The translations under genes were made by a program, and so were the position numbers. This document shows, piece by piece, positions 45,743 through 50,597 of a stretch of DNA of 50,597 nt; positions within the stretch are counted from its first letter, which is position 1; every line of letters begins with the position of its first letter. Under the pieces are notes generated by a model. That model made no database searches. It had not been told where the DNA came from and saw nothing but the letters and a program-made list of their open reading frames with translations. Origin of the DNA: CAYIHX01 sp964363305 (GTDB taxonomy: Bacteria; Bdellovibrionota; UBA1018). The stretch is taken from contig CAYIHX010000029.1 of assembly GCA_964363305.1 (NCBI GenBank), positions 1-50,597 on the forward strand, read 5' to 3'.

Positions 45743-45767
45743 GCCCCTGACCCAGTAAAACCCTGAG

Positions 45768-45800
45768 GGCCTCGCTCGCGCTATTCGCGGGCGGGGCCTT
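45768..45800 (+). terminator. Terminator candidate upstream of the URC operon
   Basis: GGCCTCGCTCGCG (45768-45780) pairs with CGCGGGCGGGGCC (45786-45798) over 13 bp with two G-U pairs, loop CTATT. Only TT follows, so strength is uncertain. It lies 26 bp after the stop at 45742. Confidence 0.5.
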
Positions 45801-45847
45801 CAACATCTGTTGACGGCCAGAAAAAGTCGAGACATCCTCCTCCCTTC

Positions 45848-47341
<1,494 letters not shown>

Positions 47342-47355
47342 TCCAGAAAGTGACT

Positions 47356-48624
47356 ATGCAAAACAAAGAAACTCACCAGGTTCGCAAGACCCACATTGTC
47401 CTCACTTCTCACCCCGATCATATTTACAAACACACCCCGGTGATTCACTGGGGCGTAAAAAATCCCCGTAAGCGCGGGCCCGTCATCGGCTCGCTCACGG
47501 ACCGCCTGAGCCGCAACGCGATCGGCTCGCACTCGGGCAGCTACGCCATCTACCGCGCGCTGGCCACGGCGGCAGGCAAGCTGCAAGCTGAGCATCGCCC
47601 GGATCTGACCAACACTTCTCCGGTCGAGAAGATCGGGCCTCATGCCTCGTGGTTCGACCCCGACAAGATCGTCGCGCTCGACCCCTGGGGTGCGGAAGTC
47701 GCCGGCGTCTTCGCGAAGGAATTGCAAGACGGCCTCGACATTCGTCCCACGATCGCCATCACGAAGGCGCATCTGCTGCTTCCGGAAATCGTCGAAGCCA
47801 TCGACAAGGGCCGCCTCGAAATCGACGGCACGATCGTCACTCACCGCAAGGACGTGCCCGTCACCAAGGCCGCCATCGATCCGGTCTGGTATCTTCCGGG
47901 CGTCGCCAAGCGATTTGGCGTCTCCGAGCTCGAGCTCCGCAAGACACTCTTCGTCGAAACCGGGGGGATGTATCCCGAACTGATCACGCGGCAGGATCTC
48001 AAAATCCTCCTCCCCCCCATCGGCAGCAACACCGTCTATCTTTTCGGGGATGTATCGAAGCTCGGAAAAAAGGGCGTCGAGCACACCGTGAGGGTACACG
48101 ACGAGTGCAACGGCTCGGACGTCTTCGGCTCGGACATCTGCACCTGCCGACCTTATCTCACCCACGGCATCGAAGAGTGCATCCGAACCGCTCAAAAAGG
48201 CGGCATCGGCGTGATCGTCTATTATCGCAAAGAAGGTCGGGCCCTCGGCGAAGTGACCAAATTTCTCGTCTACAACGCGCGTAAACGCCAGAAAGGTGGA
48301 GACAGCGCCGCGACTTATTTCCACCGCACCGAATGCGTCGCCGGCGTGCAAGACATGCGCTTTCAAGAGCTGATGCCCGACGTCCTTCACTGGATGGGCA
48401 TCACCCAGATCGACAACCTCGTGTCGATGAGCAACATGAAGTACGACGCCATCGTCGGCAGCGGCATTCGAGTCATCAACCGCATCGACATTCCCGCCGA
48501 CCTCGTCCCGCAGGATGCGCAGGTCGAGATGGAAGCCAAAAAATCGGCGGGCTACTTTACCCACGAGAAGCCCAAGAAGAAGAAAGACCTCACTCGCGTG
48601 AAGGGCCGCCGCCTCGATGAGTAA
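47356..48624 (+). CDS. urc1: Urc1, GTP cyclohydrolase II-like enzyme of uracil catabolism
   Basis: The 422-residue protein is a GTP cyclohydrolase II homologue with a long N-terminal extension. Zinc-binding cysteines appear in HDECNGSDVFGSDICTCRP (Cys251, Cys262, Cys264) and the catalytic IVYYRKEGRALGEVTKF replaces the RibA QEGRGIGL block. In the URC pathway Urc1 acts on the uracil ring of UMP or a related nucleotide. It is much longer than RibA (about 200 residues) and lies between mmsA and urc4, so riboflavin synthesis is unlikely. It overlaps urc4 by 8 bp. Confidence 0.9.
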   Translation: MQNKETHQVRKTHIVLTSHPDHIYKHTPVIHWGVKNPRKRGPVIGSLTDRLSRNAIGSHSGSYAIYRALATAAGKLQAEHRPDLTNTSPVEKIGPHASWFDPDKIVALDPWGAEVAGVFAKELQDGLDIRPTIAITKAHLLLPEIVEAIDKGRLEIDGTIVTHRKDVPVTKAAIDPVWYLPGVAKRFGVSELELRKTLFVETGGMYPELITRQDLKILLPPIGSNTVYLFGDVSKLGKKGVEHTVRVHDECNGSDVFGSDICTCRPYLTHGIEECIRTAQKGGIGVIVYYRKEGRALGEVTKFLVYNARKRQKGGDSAATYFHRTECVAGVQDMRFQELMPDVLHWMGITQIDNLVSMSNMKYDAIVGSGIRVINRIDIPADLVPQDAQVEMEAKKSAGYFTHEKPKKKKDLTRVKGRRLDE

Positions 48625-49876
48625 GACCCTCACTCGTATCGAGGCCACGCCTCAACAGCTCGACTACCTGCTTTCGCCACAAGCCATCCGGGCTCGATGC
48701 AGAGAGATCTTTCGCCTGGCCGAGCAAGGGCAGACTTCCTTTCGCATTCACGCCTCCCGACTCGACGAGGCAGCTCGCTACGTTCTCGACGTCACGAAAA
48801 AAAACTATCCTGACGGCAATATCCCTTTTCATGCCCGCTGGGAGCATTTTCAGGCCAGTGGAGTCGATCGACTCAGCCCTCTCCACGACCAGCTCGCCGG
48901 GCTTGATCCCTGGGAACGAGTCCGCACCCTGTTTGACCTCGTCATCACGAGCGTGCTTCTCGACGCGGGCGCGGGCCTGAAGTGGAAGTATCTCGAAAGC
49001 GCGACCGACCAAACGCTGGCTCGGTCGGAAGGTCTCGCCGTAGCGAGCCTTCGGCTCTTCGAAGCGGGACTGCTCTCCTCGGATGCCCTGCATCCCCTTC
49101 GCGCCGATTGCGCGGGGCTCGAGATGCTCACCGCACAAACGCTGGGAAGAGTTTTTCAGGTAAACGAGGAAAATCCCCTCACCGGATTAGAGTCTCGAGC
49201 CGGCCTGATGAACGGGCTCGGGCGCTCCTGCCGACGGCACCCGGAGTTTTTTCCGGCACCGGAAGGGCGACCTCCTCGACCTGGTCACCTGGCCGATTAT
49301 CTTCGCACTCGGGCCGAAAACGGCCAGCTCCCGTGCGCGGAGATTCTCCGCAGCGTGCTGCTCGCCTTTCAAGAAGTCTGGCCCTCCCGCATGCAAGTCG
49401 GGCCGGTGCTCTTCGGTGACGTCTGGCACTACGACCCTCTCGACGGCGAACCGCGTTTCGAGTCGCTCGTCCCCTTTCATAAACTTTCCCAATGGCTCAC
49501 CTACTCGCTGATCGAGCCCCTCGAACAAGCGGGCCTGAAAATCACCGGGGTCGATACCCTGACCGGCCTGCCCGAATACCGTAACGGCGGCTTCTTCCTC
49601 GATGCAGGCGTGCTCGAACTCCGTGTTCCGGATGCCGCAAGTCGGGCTCATCGTCCCGACTCCGCGCTGATCATCGAGTGGCGTGCTCTCACGGTCTGCC
49701 TGCTCGACGAGCTCGGTGACCGAGTGCGCGCGGCGCTTGGTAAGACGCCTCACGAACTCCCGCTCGCACGAATTCTACAAGGCGGCACCTGGGCCGCCGG
49801 ACGAAAAATCGCCCAAGAGAAACGCCCTGACGGCTCGCCTCCGCTCATGCTGGAGAGCGATGGAACCGTCTTTTAA
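48617..49876 (+). CDS. urc4: Urc4, DUF1688 protein of uracil catabolism
   Basis: The 419-residue product matches DUF1688 (PF07958), whose members are Urc4 in yeast and bacterial urc clusters. Visible family segments are IPFHARWEHFQASGVDRL near residue 70, LLDAGAGLKWKYLE near residue 115, and HKLSQWLTYSLIEPLEQAG near residue 285. The enzyme is needed for uracil breakdown; its exact reaction is not settled. It overlaps urc1 by 8 bp and is followed by upp after 16 bp, so it is translationally coupled in one operon. Confidence 0.92.
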   Translation: MSKTLTRIEATPQQLDYLLSPQAIRARCREIFRLAEQGQTSFRIHASRLDEAARYVLDVTKKNYPDGNIPFHARWEHFQASGVDRLSPLHDQLAGLDPWERVRTLFDLVITSVLLDAGAGLKWKYLESATDQTLARSEGLAVASLRLFEAGLLSSDALHPLRADCAGLEMLTAQTLGRVFQVNEENPLTGLESRAGLMNGLGRSCRRHPEFFPAPEGRPPRPGHLADYLRTRAENGQLPCAEILRSVLLAFQEVWPSRMQVGPVLFGDVWHYDPLDGEPRFESLVPFHKLSQWLTYSLIEPLEQAGLKITGVDTLTGLPEYRNGGFFLDAGVLELRVPDAASRAHRPDSALIIEWRALTVCLLDELGDRVRAALGKTPHELPLARILQGGTWAAGRKIAQEKRPDGSPPLMLESDGTVF

Positions 49877-49892
49877 TCCCGAGGTCATCCCG

Positions 49893-50597
49893 ATGCTTCA
49901 TACTGAACGAACTTCTTCTTCAAAGACTCCGCGCAAAAACCTGGTCCGTAAGCCCAAGCCGTCAGCCGTTCGTTTTGCGGCGCCGAGCCCAGCGCTGCTG
50001 CACCGTCAGGTGCACGTCATCGAACACCCGGTCTTCGCGCATAAACTCGGCATTTTGCGAAATAAGGAGACCAGCTCCTGCGACTTCCGCAAGGTCTTCG
50101 ACGAGCTCAGCACGATGCTGGCCTACGAGGCCACGCGTGATCTCAAACTCAAGACGGAACTGATCCAAACCCCGATGCAGCCTACCCGCGTCTCGCGCAT
50201 CGCGGAGGAAGTCATCCTCGCCTGCATTCTTCGCGCGGGCGAAGGAATGCTTCATGGCTTCCTCGAAGCCCTGCCCTTTGCCCAGGTGGGGCATGTCGGC
50301 ATCTACCGCGATCGCGCGATGAACAACACGATCGAGTACTATTTCAAGATGCCGAAAGACGTAACGAACAAGCGCGTCTGGCTGCTCGACCCCTTGCTCG
50401 CCACGGGTGACACGGCCCTGGCCGCTCTGGATCGCCTGAAACAGTACGGCGTCGGAAAGATTCGCCTGATCACGATCCTTTCATCGAAGATCGGCATCTC
50501 GAAAGTGCTCGCCGAACATCCGGACACGGAGATCTACACGCTCTCCATCGAGGAAGCCGTCAATGAGCGCGGCTTCCTCCTACCGGGCGTGGGCGAC
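49893..50597 (+). CDS. upp: Uracil phosphoribosyltransferase, cut by window end
   Basis: UPRT makes UMP from uracil and PRPP, the entry step of the URC pathway. The 235 visible residues carry a basic N-terminal extension of about 30 residues (MLHTERTSSSKTPRKNLVRK), the ILRAGEGMLHGFLEALP segment, the YRDRAMNN segment and the PRPP-binding LLDPLLATGDTALAALDRL. The last residues seen are LLPGVGD, typical of the UPRT C-terminus, so only about ten residues are missing beyond the window. The ATG follows CGAGG. E. coli Upp has 208 residues; the extension is unusual. Confidence 0.95.
   Translation, partial: MLHTERTSSSKTPRKNLVRKPKPSAVRFAAPSPALLHRQVHVIEHPVFAHKLGILRNKETSSCDFRKVFDELSTMLAYEATRDLKLKTELIQTPMQPTRVSRIAEEVILACILRAGEGMLHGFLEALPFAQVGHVGIYRDRAMNNTIEYYFKMPKDVTNKRVWLLDPLLATGDTALAALDRLKQYGVGKIRLITILSSKIGISKVLAEHPDTEIYTLSIEEAVNERGFLLPGVGD

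Noticed and set aside
47356..48624. ribA of riboflavin synthesis
   Set aside because: Twice the length of RibA, altered catalytic block and operon with urc4 and upp point to Urc1.

Overview
The window comes from a GC-rich Gram-negative bacterium. Outer-membrane barrel-like proteins, AsmA/YhdP-type and lipoprotein signals point to two membranes. A TIGR02147-type regulator paired with a secreted protein, a DUF222-like HNH endonuclease, several secreted S1/S8 proteases and many exported proteins of unknown function suggest the Bdellovibrionota (Bdellovibrio/Oligoflexia-like lineages). This placement is inferred from gene content; there is no rRNA in the window. Two runs of exactly 100 N (17057-17156, 19770-19869) are scaffold gaps, both inside tandem repeats, so coding frames across them cannot be trusted.

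Layout. 1-8400: core genes (tyrS, a trypsin-like protease, a Xer-like recombinase with degenerate active site, an AsmA/YhdP-like protein, two envelope proteins). 8456-11750: tRNA-Leu(GAG) followed by an accessory island with a decayed serine-recombinase fragment, a GNAT acetyltransferase, a DUF1937 protein, a toxin-antitoxin pair whose toxin is frameshifted, and two large hairpins. 11856-21040: exported proteins, a GH88/105-like hydrolase with an alpha/beta hydrolase, a DUF6600-like proline-repeat protein, an AidB-like acyl-CoA dehydrogenase, a tectonin-like repeat protein, and decayed duplicated pieces tied to a 20-bp dispersed repeat. 21180-27133: HNH endonuclease, MddA/ICMT-like methyltransferase, ppk1 and small exported proteins. 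27134-34453: a long minus-strand run with plsC, a membrane protein fused to a spermidine-synthase-like domain, subtilase, trypsin-like protease, and a DUF2953-GerW (ytfI-ytfJ-like) pair. 34669-37777: secreted protein plus TIGR02147 regulator, methyltransferase, a long palindromic repeat. 38034-42985: Doc/RHH toxin-antitoxin module, tRNA-Leu(UAA), metF, greB, a NamZ-like muramidase, and a REP-associated tyrosine transposase (RAYT) bracketed by two copies of its probable REP pair. 43113-45742: phospholipase D-like protein and an exported barrel-like protein.

45848-50597 is the most coherent metabolic system: mmsA, urc1 (GTP cyclohydrolase II-like), urc4 (DUF1688) and upp (uracil phosphoribosyltransferase, cut by the window end) are in one tight operon. 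Together they match the URC uracil-catabolic pathway known from yeast and some bacteria: Upp makes UMP, Urc1/Urc4 open and degrade the ring, and MmsA can convert malonate semialdehyde to acetyl-CoA. The other notable system is the RAYT with matched flanking hairpin pairs.
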